From Neoechinorhynchus agilis (taxonomy: Eukaryota > Acanthocephala), in contig CM121341.1 of assembly GCA_051530055.1 (NCBI GenBank), positions 5,580,001 to 5,644,000 on the forward strand: DNA of 64,000 nucleotides. Direction: 5' to 3'. Below are positions 47,701 through 59,289 of this stretch, one piece after another; within the stretch, counting starts at the first letter, position 1, and each line of letters starts with the position of its first letter. The notes beneath the pieces were generated by a model, which worked only from the letters and a program-made list of their open reading frames with translations, searched no databases and had not been told where the DNA came from. Made by a program: the position numbers and the translations under genes.

Positions 47701-50700
47701 AGCTTCAATGTTGGAGATCATTTTTGTGTGTTAGAAAATATTTTTTAAGATAGGTCGCCCCCACATTCCATACTCTTAGTCGATTTATTGCCCCGTGCCG
47801 TTTTGCTTTAGCACACCTTTCAATCGCCATAATATCGATAGCTGCTGCTCATAAAGTTTGACTGACAGGTTTGAAATCATTGTTATCTTTAATTAGGCCT
47901 AATCCCATAATTGAATTTCAATATTTTTTCCTGCAACTAAACTGATGATTTCACAATTTTTTTGTTTATTTCTAAACTTAAAATTTAAGAGATATTATGA
48001 CAAAGATCGTTCACTGGCATTCGTGGCTGGTTCTGTTGTGCAAATTTCCGAATTGGATATTGAAACATTAGAACACAAATCTCGGTTTCAGTTCAAGGAA
48101 CTAACATGCACAATGGTTGTTCGGCATCTAAAAAACATTGTTCATTGCTTTCAAGCAGTCTCAGCGAGTGCCCAAGACAGAACCCAATACTTTGACTACA
48201 TGAACGTTACTAAGAAGTGCTACGATGTTCTTTGCGCCGAATTCGATCCGCCGCTGATTGTAAAAGAGCTTACGAACGCGGAACTGGACAAGTGGATATG
48301 GAATGGTAGAGGCGGATTTTCTTCTACAGATGAGATAATTAGCAGTCCAGCTTCTTCTTCTGACTCTGTGCTTTCTCCTTACTTTTTCAACATTCCAACT
48401 GAACTTCAATGCCTGGCAAAGTTTTTTGAGATGTGTGGAGTGTCTTGTAAACCGCACCCACAGGCAATGTTACGACTCCTCAGCTCCAATCAGTCCTATT
48501 ATCCACCGGTAAAAACAAATCAAAAACTTTTTCAATGGATACGAGATAACTATACTGATCGACGCATCTTGACAGCTTTGCAATCTTCAATTGGTGCCCC
48601 ATTACAAGAGGACGTTCATTATCACGAGAACCAAATCCGCATTTGGATCCCTGCAGCCTTTGACGTTGGTAGTAACCGTGAAATGCTTCGATCTGCTGTT
48701 ATGACAGTTCGTCCAGATAAGGAAGTGTGGATTGGTGTTGGAAACGTTAGCAACCCTACGGTTGATTGGAGTCATTATCGGCTATATGAGGAACTCATTT
48801 TACCTAATCTCCAAACGTTTTCTCGTAATATAAAGGATGCGCTCGTGCTTTTGGCTCTAGACCACTGCGATGTGTCAATGATGAATATTCTACGTGAACA
48901 TTCTTGCATTCCTGTAACACCAAACGGATGCCGTCTTCGCCATCCACGCGACCTAATTCACCCCCGTTCACCAAAACTGAGGAGTTTGTATTCGGAAGGA
49001 GATGGAGTGTTTCCGTATGGAAACAAAGAAACATACCTACGGGAAGATAGGTTAGAGGTGTTGAGGTTATTGGGAATGCGTATGGATCAGATAAGTTGGC
49101 GAGATTTGGTTGAACGTTCTGAACGCATTTGTGACCTGAATGCGGCATCAACTCTACTTGACGTGATCGCCGAGAAACTAGCTGGTGGAATTGAGGATGA
49201 TGAGAAAACGGAAACCGCGGCAGCGATGAGCTCCTTGATAAACCAATGTATTGTTCCAGTTAAGCCACGTCCTAGTTCGTATCCGATTGCATGGGCAGGT
49301 GACCGATTGGTAACTCGACGACATCAGTTAGCAAGACCTTGTGACATGATTGAAAGTAAACATGAGTTTATAGCCGGTAGTAGTTTTCCTGTGGTTGACA
49401 CGGACCTTCTATCCTCTACACTTCATCTGAAACTCCTTTTCCGCTACCTAAATTTCCATGAACCCACGCTGAATGACGTTCTAAATCAACTCAAGGAAGT
49501 AATAACCGCAGTGAATGCAAGTGCACCAGTCTGTGAATTGCCCGATAAGACAGCGATTGAACTTCAGCCAATTCTTCGGTCCTGTTATGCGTTTATCCAC
49601 AAGCAATCCCAATTTCCCGATTTCAATCATGCGATAATCAAAGACTTTTTCGCAAGAAATGCGATATTGTTGATTGGGACGAGTTTATACGCATCTACTC
49701 GGATATTCATGGATGTGGAATACTCTGTATTTCCGCACGTTGTATCCGCCAATTCTACCAATTTGGATTGCGGTTTCGTGAGGAATGTGTTGGGCGTACG
49801 AGCGAAACCTGATGTAGCGTTCATAAGAGAAGCTATGATGAACGTGAAAAAAGGAGACATAAATGACGCAGTGCGAATCGTCAATCTACTCCCGCACCAC
49901 CGTACTCAGTTGTCACTCAATGATCTACTCGTACCTCTTCAAGACAACCGATTGGTGCCTGTTAACAATGCAATCAACGAACGCATACATCCACTTGTTG
50001 ATCTAAAAGTTTGTCAAATGCTTGGACTGACACCACCACCGTCTTCTTCGTCCACTCAATCAATGGCACCTTCGATTAACGTTCAAGATGAAGCACTTAG
50101 AGATGTACTTACGTACATTTGTGATCGATTTAATATTGAACACCAAAAAGTGACCGATAAAGAACCAGAGCGGATACTCGATATTCTGTTGTCTAATCCA
50201 CTCACCCACTACACTGATCCAATGGCAATACTGATGTACTTTGATCGATCTCTACAAAACGCGACAATGCCGATTTCCGTTACTGGAGTACGAGATCTTC
50301 CCTTATTCCGTGCCGCGTTCTCATCAGCTCCAATTGGGCTTAAGCATGCCAAACGAGTATTCGTGATTAACGAAACATCAATCAATTTCTTACTACGAGT
50401 ATTCCAACAAACTCCGCTACCTGAGTCAACTGCTATTTTACACTTCAGTCACGCTTCTCACTCACGTCTTAATCAACACCTCCGATTTGTTCATTTGTCT
50501 GACGCAGACACTTTCGTTCAACTCGTGATGCCGTTCATGACTAATCTAACAGCTTCGCCTGGACAATTGTCCGCTATCATTCATCTCAGGGACGTCGTGT
50601 TCCCGTCTATACCAACTGAACAAGAACGAATCCGTTTACTCGAGATCATCCAACGAACGCTTCATCTCCGAAATAGAAGAGACGTAAATGTACCACTGTT

Positions 50701-53700
50701 GAACCTTTATCGACCTACCGTCATTGATCTTAAACCACCACTCATCGATCCCAACTCAGAACTTCCGCATATTGATCTTGCGCCAGTTTACGACTTCCTT
50801 CCACTTCGAACTGTGCTCGAGTCAACTCGTCTTAGAAATCTGATGCAAAGTATTGAGCATGATGTTGTCGCTCATAAACAGTGGACTCGTATGACACGAG
50901 AAAAAAGCCGACTGCTTTGTGAACATGTTCAAAATCATCTTAGACATCTAGAGGACAAAACAGTGCTAGACATACCATTTCTTGAACCGCAGACCTATGA
51001 TAGTCCCCTATGCCAACTAGTAAAATGCTATGAAACTTCAGATGAACCAGTTGTTCTGAGTCTAAGGCAAGGTGTCATCGACAAGTTCATGCCTCTCGTA
51101 TGGTCATCCGCATTTGTTCTTCCAAAATGTGTCAATGGAGACCTTCTCGAGGCCATTCCAAGAGCTGAACTAAATAGTTTGATGGTTCGTGTCGATCCAC
51201 CACTCAACCTTGTCATTAAAAACTTAACCAATATTGCGGACGCTCTAGTAAAATTCAACCCTAACGCACAGACTCTTGAATCTAAAGCAATAAACGTTGA
51301 TGTCGCCCAAGATCTCCTACCAATACTCGAACGGTCGTACGATTACCTTCGAACCAAACTGGGTGACTCCCAAGTGGACGATGAAATACGCTCAAAACCA
51401 ATCGTATACACTCCACGGACACAGCAACTCGTCCCTGCAACTAGAATTTGTGTCAATCTGAAAAACGAGGAAGAGATTCCGCCGTTCATATACAGTATTC
51501 CACCGTCTCTTATCGACAGAGGAGATTTCTTTATTAAACTCGGCGCTAACGATCGACCATCGGCCGAATTGTACGCAAATATTCTAGCTCAAATGGCCAG
51601 AGTGTGCCGAAATGATTTTTTGAATTCAAATGAAGTTAAAAAAGCTTTGAAAGCAATGACAGGTCTATTCGCATGTATCAGAGAAAGCAAACAAACAGAA
51701 ATAAATAGTTTCAAATTCACTGGGCTGTTTTTATTGGCAAATGACCTCAAAATGCACCGTGCAGCTGATGTTGTGCTTGTTGAATCTCGTTCAAAGCTGG
51801 ACTACGTTCGTAAAATTTCCGACGACCTGTTTTTGTTTAACCCATCAGAATGTGTTCTAAGACTCGATGTCCCCCTTCCAACGTTTACTAGTTGGATTTA
51901 TCGCATATCTACAAATCAGCGACCTCAGTTGTTCTCAGAGAAATACCAAGAAAGTTTCAGTATGGCGATTCCTGAAGACCGAGAAGGAAAACGCCAACAA
52001 ATTCTGCACGCAATCGAACGAAAATACACACAGCTTCTTCAGAGCAGGACTCTTCATCGCTGTCTCAGTCGAGCTCTTTCGGACACTCTCGCTCGAAAAA
52101 ACTCTTCAGTTTGTGTCACCATTGACCAAATGGAACTGTATCTCCGAACTCGATTTGCGCTTCTAAATCTTGTCTGCGTGGAGCATCTTGAAACTTCTTT
52201 GAGCTATAAGACAACTCAACAAAGAATCGACGCAACCATCGAAGAAAAGGCAGTATATCTTGCATCGTCGGAAACAGAGGATCTCACTCTTTATCTCAGT
52301 CTTAGACACGCTGAGCAGCCTTATTTCCCGGCTTGTTTGGCCAAAGCGATCGTTCCCTTGCTCGTGGAAGTAAAAGCCGAACCCTTCGTTCTTTGCAGCC
52401 TATTGTCATCCTCAATCACTCACATGTCACGAATACTCGATCTGTTTGGAATAACGCCTGAAGAGTCAATATTGAGCACTCTCAAGCTCCACTACGTCCC
52501 TGCTCCTGGCCGCATTTACGCTGACGATGTAACATTACTTTGCAAATACGATCCAAGAGTGCACAGACTAATCCCGGGGGATCTTTGCGTCTATCGGAGG
52601 ACTAACCAAAATGAATCTGTAGACCAATGGTTCTCGACCTCTAAGCACTTTTTTTGTTAATATTTTATTGGTACCCTAATTTGAATTCTCGACCTACTTC
52701 TTGATCATGAAAAAGCCGTGGGAAATTTTAATCGTGAAATTAAATGGGATATTCGCCATAATCTTCTTCGCATCCTTTAAAAAGCCGAGAGCCATCGCAT
52801 GGTAGAGGTGCCCGCCGAACTCTATATATATTGCACATTCGTACAACCCTGCCGAGATGACCGTACAGGTGAGGTAACGAACATTGGAATAATTTGTAGC
52901 ACAAATGTGGATGATCTTGGAGATGAGACCGTAGTATACGATGAAAGACAGCCTTTAGTGGAATATATTCCTATTTCGGACTTCTATGTCCTCGAGAATT
53001 GGTCTCGAGTTCACGATGCAGCCTACGCTCAACCTCTGGATGACCAAGAAGAAGAACTTACGCGATCATCGACAGGTAACTCAAATTCGGAATCAGGTTC
53101 TTTGACAGACGAAGAGCGAGTTGAATTGGATGCAACCAGGACTTTGATTGATGCTGAACTAAGAGAAGTATTTTTCGCCTCACGATCAATCGGTGATGAT
53201 CGTAAGAGAAAGGTAAAACGGATGCTCTTAAAATGGCATCCCGACAAGAATCAAGGACGCGAGAAGTTTGCCAGTGAAGTGTTTAAATATCTCAGGAAGC
53301 AGATAGAAATGTTTGACTTGTCTGAGCCTCTGACACCGTACGCGTGGATGTCTAATTCATTTTGTGCTCCAAGTAACGGCGGCACCGACGCGGGAGCCAG
53401 CGGCAACAAATTCGGTGGTAGTTATGACAATCTTCACAAAAATAGTGAGTCGCCTTCTTCTTCCAAGCAACGTGGAAGTACTCCATCAACCACAACGCCT
53501 GAAGACTTCTTTACTTCAATGAATGACAATGCTCGGTATTCGCATGCACCCCATTCGGGATCTGTATCGCCTCCAGGTCGTAGCAACAGTTTTCGAACGG
53601 CTCGTGAGGAATGGCAATGGAAGCGACAGCATGGATTTAACCGCCGAGCGGGATTCTTTAACAAAGAATCGGCAACTACAAACTCGACGCAAACTAGTTC

Positions 53701-54184
53701 CGGGATCAATGATTTCGGATCACGGAAGCCTTGGACCAATGGAATTCCTAAGGCAAATCCGTTCACAAACACATCTGACGCCCAACGATGGCTCCGTCAA
53801 GCATCTTGTGATCTGAGAGCAGCTGCAAACGACATGGTGCCTCCCGTGGACTCGGATCCTTCATATGAGTGGGTATGTTATAAATGCTATCGAGCAGCCG
53901 AGAAGGCGCTTAAAGCACTTCATCTTACAAAATCCGCCGGAACTGTACCCGCCACAGATCTGCCTACGCTTCTCTATGGAGTTGAAGATGATGTTAGAAT
54001 TATTGGATATAATCTTTACAGATGGTTGGGAGACGCCAATCGCATGCAGTATCCCAACATGACGAGAATATCTAAAACTCCTAATGAAATCTTTACTCAA
54101 AAGCAAGCTGAGCGATCCTTAGAATGTACAAAAGAGTTGCTGGACCGAATCTCGGCAATCGTGGGAGAAATGAAGAAAGAATAA
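32726..54184 (+). CDS. SACS: Sacsin homologue (sacsin repeats, J domain, HEPN)
   Basis: Giant chaperone-like protein. Inferred exons: 32726-32801, 35977-36069, 36696-37186, 37246-37356, 37427-39134, 46189-47642, 47990-52618, 52790-54184; all phases agree, giving 3,318 residues (vertebrate sacsin about 4,580). The N terminus MGAVATK fits an N-myristoylation signal, followed by a Ser/Ala/His/Pro-rich stretch. The first sacsin repeat starts about ALAQYGDSINATSIKFL and has QFKPIFDAPLVSM; its glycine-rich ATP lid is not recognisable. The C terminus has a J domain with KWHPDKNQ and a HEPN domain (AQRWLRQASCDLRAAAND, WVCYKCYRAAEKALKAL). Vertebrate sacsin acts in intermediate-filament and mitochondrial upkeep. 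Intron 4 is GC-AG. The exon 6/7 and 7/8 borders and exons 1-2 are less certain. Confidence 0.87.
33471..33796. repeat. Direct repeat in sacsin intron 1
   Basis: Two copies, about 204 bp apart, of TAAATGAAGAATARGAGAGAG...GCTGAGTTTGAGCGATCTCT followed by ACATTTCTTTTTGTC and CGGTCATTTTGCCAAATAAG. The second copy has an extra insertion. No function is evident. Confidence 0.8.
34516..34730. mobile_element. Foldback element, TTTAGAAGTCTTC family, copy D (sacsin intron 1)
   Basis: CGATATGTGAGGAGGTGG, GGGTTTAGAAGTCTTCACAC and AAATGATTGTTTCGATTAAA are mirrored by TTTAATCGAAATAATCATT and GACTTCTAAACAATAATT. Closest to copy E at 40287-40572. Confidence 0.8.
40287..40572. mobile_element. Foldback element, TTTAGAAGTCTTC family, copy E (sacsin intron 5)
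   Basis: CGATATGTGAGGAACTACCG then TTAGAGAATTATTGTGTTTA at the left; GAAGACTTCTAACCATAATAATTC at the right has the complement. The inner parts AAGACGTTCTGCCAATCTCACC and the opposing CGGTGAGGTTCGCAGAACGTC also pair. Confidence 0.8.
41265..41345. repeat. Fragment of the 206-bp/foldback repeat family in sacsin intron 5
   Basis: CTTTCGAAATATTTCCTAAT, GATAAAGGAATCTTTAACCGG and CCACCACCATTCAATACTGA match one arm of the units at 6713-7455 (CCCAATAATAAAGGAATTTTTAA, CCATTCAACAATTTTC). Solo fragment. Confidence 0.7.
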
Positions 54185-54589
54185 ATGAGGCTTCAAAACA
54201 ACACGGTGTACATTATAGTGAAGACAGAGGAAGCGCTGCACTCACGCACATCCTCCTTAAGCTAATTTTCTATCTGTTTTGTTAATGAATCACTCTCATG
54301 TTTTGCATTTACATTGTGGACTTGGTTCCGTTTTATGGGAAGATTTTTCAATCTCTCGCTTACGTTCGTTTTTGAAAAGAAGAAAACTATTTTTACAGGA
54401 CTTGTGGCATTATATAGCTCGTTGTTTTGCGTTGTTCCCATTCACTATCGTATTTTTAAGATTGCCTTCACTCATGCGGGCTGCAGCAGCGAGCAGTTCC
54501 ATTAAAACCGAACAAACGAACGTTGCCAAGCAACTAACAAATGTAGCCAAATCATAACATCGGCTCTAATCAAAAATAACGAAATATTG

Positions 54590-55136
54590 ATGGCTCAAGT
54601 ATTTTCGAAACTTAATTATTGGTATAAATATCCGAAAAGGGTTAGGATTTTGTTCGAAGAATGCGATACGGACAATGACGGATATTTGTGCTTTGACGAT
54701 GTCCGCAGGATGCTCGTTTTATTTAAGATTTATAAAGACGATCATCAAGTCGATATTATGATGGACTCATTGGGTGCCGATGGTACCCGGCGTCTGGATA
54801 TTCTACAATTTTATCGGATCTATAAGGCATACAAGAAACGGAAGAGAGCGGAGCCACGAACAATGACCGAAAGTTTGGTATTCAGTGTATTTGATCGGAA
54901 TGATGATGGCTTAATTACCTTGACATAAGGGTTTATCTTATCGGGGTAATGCATTCCAATAAACCCAAATGATAGATGAACTTATCTTCACAATGAAATT
55001 TCTCGGGATTTCGTTAACCGACGAACAAGCATACAAAATGCTCGCTATGGCTGATACTGATTTTGATGGAAAAATTAGCCGAAGAGAGTTCAAGACCTTA
55101 TTCGACAGGCTTAGGACAAAGAAGAGAATTTTGTAG
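54590..55136 (+). CDS. EF-hand calcium-binding protein (calmodulin/calcineurin B-like), with a non-canonical interruption
   Basis: Two frames, 54590-54925 and 54978-55136, join into 164 residues with four EF-hand positions: DTDNDGYLCFDD (good), an altered second hand near LGADGTRRLDILQF, DRNDDGLITLTE, whose loop ends exactly across the junction, and DTDFDGKISRREF (good). Family size and spacing of the hands (calmodulin superfamily) fit. The 52-bp interruption has no GT donor compatible with the frame (a stop codon follows ACA directly), but carries GGGTTTAT at 54929 and ATAAACCC at 54959, able to pair. Either a hairpin-type non-canonical intron, a sequence error, or an inactive gene. It starts about 400 bp after sacsin on the same strand. 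Confidence 0.7.
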
Positions 55137-55234
55137 GGGTTCTGTTTTTGAAAAATTTGAAAATTGTTTTTAGAAAGCTTGCAAAGCAAGTAGATTCTTG
55201 ATCCCAATTCACAAATTCTCTAGCGTATCACGTT

Positions 55235-55560
55235 TAATAATTGATGGAAGGCATCTTTGTTGCGTACTCGCGAGATTTGAGAACGCTTTCGTGTACTCAC
55301 TCTTAGTACTTCACTTTAATTTAGACACGCTTTTGGAAAACATTATCCACCAAATCAACACAAGTGATTTGAAAACGCCTCCGGTTACTCACTCTTAGTT
55401 CTTCACTTTAATTTAGACACGCTTTTGGAAAATCTCTTTTTTTGAGTGAAAAGTGCGAGTGTATTCATGATCACGTCATTGTTCGGGAGTACGTTTTATT
55501 TTTTTTATTTTGTCCTAATTTTCGCCGCTTCATGGCTTCTTCGGAGACTCTCCCTCGCTC
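55235..55560 (+). mobile_element. Second copy of the Penelope-like element tail, with a 93-bp duplication
   Basis: TTGATGGAAGGCATCTTTG and TTGCGTACTCGC match 22157-22186. TTATTTTGTCCTAATTTTCG and CCGCTTCATGGCTTCTTCGG match the hairpin arm at 22240-22280. Between them a 93-bp unit (GATTTGAGAACGC...TTAGACACGCTTTTGGAAAA) is duplicated at 55273 and 55366. Non-coding relic. Confidence 0.6.
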
Positions 55561-55569
55561 CGAAAAGGT

Positions 55570-55764
55570 CAGAAAAGTGATAAACCATCTGACAATTCAT
55601 CCTTCCTATTGAGCCACCAATCCTGCTACTCCTTCACGACCAATAAGCAGGGCAATGGCAAGGTCTACAGGATCAAATGCCCTGTAGAGAACCCCCAAGG
55701 CTGGGCCGTCGAGCTATGCTTCTATGTCCACAGCGAATTATCTCTTGATCAGCCCCTTGATTGA
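55570..55764 (+). CDS. GC-rich orphan coding-like segment
   Basis: A frame without an ATG, about 65 codons, ending TGA at 55762-55764. It encodes SDKPSDNSSFLLSHQSCYSF, then TTNKQGNGKVYRIKCPVENP and QGWAVELCFYVHSELSLDQP. Composition (Cys, aromatic, alternating polar and hydrophobic residues, about 50% GC) is strongly protein-like and unlike its AT-rich flanks. It could be the last exon of an unrecognised gene, a piece of a mobile element, or foreign DNA. I do not recognise the family. Confidence 0.4.
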   Translation, partial: QKSDKPSDNSSFLLSHQSCYSFTTNKQGNGKVYRIKCPVENPQGWAVELCFYVHSELSLDQPLD

Positions 55765-56157
55765 CATTGGGATGACGATGCGCATCCATAACCACTTGTA
55801 TACCATCAATCTAGGAAGTTTATTCATAACAAAGATTGAAAATTTCTCACTAAGCTTCTTTTGAGCGCCAAAAAATCTTTATCCTCCCAATTTATCGATA
55901 ATCTTGTGCTTTTTAGCTTAGTCGTTTGGTCTCTATTAGTACTTTTTGACTTTAAGCGATTATTCGTCCTCAAAGAAATGTTATGTTGGGGAAAAATGCA
56001 TCGTTTCTGAAGACACTACAATTAGTTTTTTTTTCAAAAATTGCTTTTCCAGTTCCATCAAGTTAACGCCTTTATTTCACGTGTCGTATTTCTTTTCTAG
56101 TGGATTTAAAACTTTTTTTGCCTCAAGAGATGCCATCTCTAACAGAACCACAATTTT

Positions 56158-56352
56158 CGATATGTGAGAAGGAGGTATCGGGGGGAGGGTTGTTTAGAAG
56201 TCTTAACCCCTTCTTTAAAGAGACGTCCTGCGAATCTCGCCGGGTTCATTATTTTCGATATGTGAGAAAGTACAACAAATTGATGATGAAGAGCCTACGA
56301 GGTTCGCAGAACGTCTCTAATAAACTCTTTAAAGAAGGAGTAAAGACTTCTA
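56158..56352. mobile_element. Foldback element, TTTAGAAGTCTTC family, copy F
   Basis: CGATATGTGAGAAGGAGGTA, GGTTGTTTAGAAGTCTTAACC and TTCTTTAAAGAGACGTCCTG are mirrored by AGAACGTCTC, AAACTCTTTAAAGAAGGAGT and AAAGACTTCTAG. The 137-codon frame at 56100-56513 reads through it and is not a gene. Confidence 0.8.
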
Positions 56353-56703
56353 GACCCTTGCAGTACAACGAGGGAATGCTGAGAAAGCGTGAGGAAAACT
56401 GCGGCTCCCCAGAACATTATCTTCCAAAACTAGTAAATTATAATAAATTCAATTATTTGCCAAAAAATAAATCTAAAAAGAATTATCGTGCATATGAGAC
56501 ACAACAACGATGATCTTCGAAAAGTGTTTCTACACAAAAACATATGTCAATTTAATTGTTATTTTAAATGGTAAATAACTGAATTCTATTGTAAAGAAAA
56601 TCACTGGCAGATAGAATCTATAAGTTGATGGTACATCCGCATACGCTTCGGGCGGACGTAATGAAAGGAGATGGAATTTTTAGAGAAAAATCGACGATAT
56701 TCA

Positions 56704-57490
56704 TTAAAAACTGAAAGGTAATTTTACCGTTTTAATTGGTGTTCTATTGTAAGTGTACATCCAATCTGGCAACTTGTTGTTTAGATACGTCTCAATATTT
56801 AATGGATGAAATAGTTGGCATCCATTTTGGTCAACGGTTTCAAAAAAATACCACCCCAGAACTATTCAAACAGTACGAGAATATAACATCGTCCGGGAAT
56901 GTTTCATAATACTTTAAGCAACAATATGGATTGGTTGCAAATCGAATCATTTTAAGTGCACTTTTGCTGATCACGTATCCTGCACCTCCACTGTAATGTG
57001 TCCGAAATTGATGTCCATACGACGATGGTAAAAGTGGGTTTTTGTCTTCCAAAAATTTATTGAGGTTCTTCATGTGGATATATGTGTCATCGTCTGCTTT
57101 CAGAATCCAATTACAAGGATTGTTTAAATCGTTTCTGATGAATTCCATCACACTGAGGACTCGTTCGTAGAGGTGATCGCTGTGCTCTGTTTCAATGCAA
57201 AAAGTATTCTCAACTTTTAAAATACCGCCCAATACATTGCTCATATTTGCACCGACTACAATGACAATGCTGCAATCTTTCGCCCATGTCTTGTAAGTGT
57301 TCCTAATCCTAGATGGAATAGCAGAATTTCCGTTTATAATGCAGCAGACTTGTAGGGAATCTTCGGTTTGGTTACCTTTTGGCTCTTTTGGTCTTCTCAC
57401 AGATAAACGTGTTAATGAATACAACAAGAGCAATGAACTGAATGCGATACAACCCACAATTAGGCGATATTTGGTTATCGGATAAATCAT
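56704..57490 (-). CDS. GT31 galactosyltransferase, core-1 (C1GALT1)-like, type II membrane protein
   Basis: Golgi enzyme of the family that adds beta-1,3-galactose to O-linked GalNAc. The chosen ATG begins MIYPITKYRLIVGCIAFSS, a short cytosolic tail plus signal anchor (about residues 8-28). The catalytic region has NWILKADDDTYIHM (the metal-binding DDD), SGGAGYVISKSALKM and PDDVIF, all typical of core-1 synthases. In the main frame the protein stops at 219 codons after VVFF, in a run of seven T (56842-56848 on the plus strand as A). Dropping out of frame by one base there, the downstream sequence continues the family: ETVDQNGCQLFHPLNIETYL and a stop at 56704. So either an assembly homopolymer error or a truncated allele. 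About 260 residues, shorter than vertebrate C1GALT1 (363). Confidence 0.8.
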
Positions 57491-57809
57491 CGCTATCACA
57501 CAATACTAAGACGATCGGTTCTCATCTTCGAACATGATCTTATGGGTACCAGTATGATTGCCTATTGTTTTCGGCCATTATTTGTCGAATTGCCAATTAT
57601 TTATTTCAGTTTGCAACAACATTTTGCATCATTTAGTATTGGTTAAAAAAATCGAGAGAGAGAAAATCCTTCTTCTGAAAGGTAGAATTGAAGCATTGGT
57701 GATCATAATCTCGATCCGCAATTATATCAAACGTGCTTTATTGTAACATTTCCAAGACTCATCCGGATCATCTAAAAAGACTTTTTGTATGGCTCCAACA
57801 GAATAGATG

Positions 57810-58606
57810 ATTTATCCTTTGTAAGCAGAACTTCCCACCAGCCAATAAGTTAGAGAGTTAAAATGCGTCTTTGAACAGCGGTTTATTTTAATGGAGGAGG
57901 CGACCTCTGGAATAAAAAAACTGAGAGGCTCGAGATGTTAAAATTTTCCAAAATATTTAAACCGCGTTAGATTTTACTGGTGTTAAAAGCTTCTTCATTA
58001 GAGTCTCCACTTTCTTGTCTTGCCCTGGAGTCTATTCTGCATAACTCCTTCGTAAATCTAAGTGCCGAGCTACCGAATGGTCCAAGAGTCTCCACTTTCT
58101 TGTCTTGCCCTGGAGTCTATTCTGCATAACTCCTTCGTAAATCTAAGTGCCGAGCTACCGAGTGGTCCAAGAGTCTCCACTTTCTTGTCTTGCCCTGGAG
58201 TCTATTCTGCATAACTCCTTCGTAAATCTAAGTGCCGAGCTACCGAGTGGTCCAAGAGTCTCCACTTTCTTGTCTTGCCCTGGAGTCTATTCTGCATAAC
58301 TCCTTCGTAAATCTAAGTGCCGAGCTACCGAGTGGTCCAAGAGTCTCCACTTTCTTGTCTTGCCCTGGAGTCTATTCTGCATAACTCCTTCGTAAATCTA
58401 AGTGCCGAGCTACCGAGTGGTCCAAGAGTCTCCACTTTCTTGTCTTGCCCTGGAGTCTATTCTGCATAACTCCTTCGTAAATCTAAGTGCCGAGCTACCG
58501 AGTGGTCCAAGAGTCTCCACTTTCTTGTCTTGCCCTGGAGTCTATTCTGCATAACTCCTTCGTAAATCTAAGTGCCGATCGCACCAAGAGTCTCCACTCC
58601 AAAGGG
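57810..58606 (-). repeat. 85-bp tandem repeat (seven units) at a LINE 3' side
   Basis: From 58001, GAGTCTCCACTTTCTTGTCT... recurs at 58086, 58171, 58256, 58341, 58426 and 58511, exactly 85 bp apart and almost without differences; a partial unit ends near 58600. Left of it, 57810-57955 matches the dispersed repeat at 8190-8285. It lies just 3' of the minus-strand LINE reverse transcriptase, so it may be its 3' region, locally expanded. The near identity suggests recent expansion. Confidence 0.85.
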
Positions 58607-59225
58607 TACAAAAACGTGAAACCTTCTCAGTTCTTTATATTTCGCCACCTTTCGGTCCATTTTTGGGGAGCAGATTTACAGTATAGGTCGTAGGATGAGG
58701 ATTTTTACGAGAAATGAGGTTGTTAAAAAAAGAGTTTAAGAGACCTTCGGAGGGAGAGATTCATATGGGGTAAAACCGTATTAAGATAATCCAAACATTG
58801 ATTAATCAAAATTTTCAATTTGTCAGTTCGATGAGCAGTAATCGCAAAAGTGATATTGTCTGCATAGCAGAAGGGAGAGAGGCATTAGCATGAAGATTCA
58901 TAGGAATACTAACAAAAATAGCATAGGGGAAGGCAGATAGCTTTCCGGAACGCCGTTTAGAGGATAATCAAAAGATGTAGTAGTGTCGTCCTCATAAAAG
59001 AAGGACTTTGAAAAAAGTGCGGAGAACGCTAAGAAATTTTATATTTGAAATTTTGTCAAAAGAATGAGATAAATCACTTGCTAGAGTAGCACGCAAGGAG
59101 AGATGACTAAAACTAGAGAATATATATCAGCCAGAGCGGAATTAACTGATTTATCTTTAATAAAACCAGGACTCGGAGGCCTTGAACCACGCCGTAAAAG
59201 CGTTTTTCATTGATTTTTAACACGT
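58607..59225 (-). mobile_element. LINE (non-LTR) reverse-transcriptase fragment
   Basis: On the minus strand, three polymerase landmarks appear in order: SPGFIKDKSVNSALADIYSL (finger entry), DLSHSFDKISNIKFLSVL (motif A, DLSxxFDxV), LNGVPESYL.SPMLF (motif B, GVPQGS..SPxLF) and FCYADNITFAIT (motif C, YADD here YADN), followed by HRTDKLKILINQCLDYLN. The pieces lie in different frames, so the copy carries several small indels and stops and is inactive. The altered YADN would itself remove an active-site Asp. It may belong with the tail fragments at 3.0, 20 and 61 kb. Confidence 0.7.
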
Positions 59226-59289
59226 CGCTGGCCGGTACCATTTTAAGTTCAAAAGTTCCGGACTCTTTTTTATGACTACTTTCACATTG

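Noticed and set aside
56100-56513. 137-codon plus-strand frame
   Set aside because: Reads through foldback copy F; the first half of the same frame occurs in copy C at 31.4 kb.
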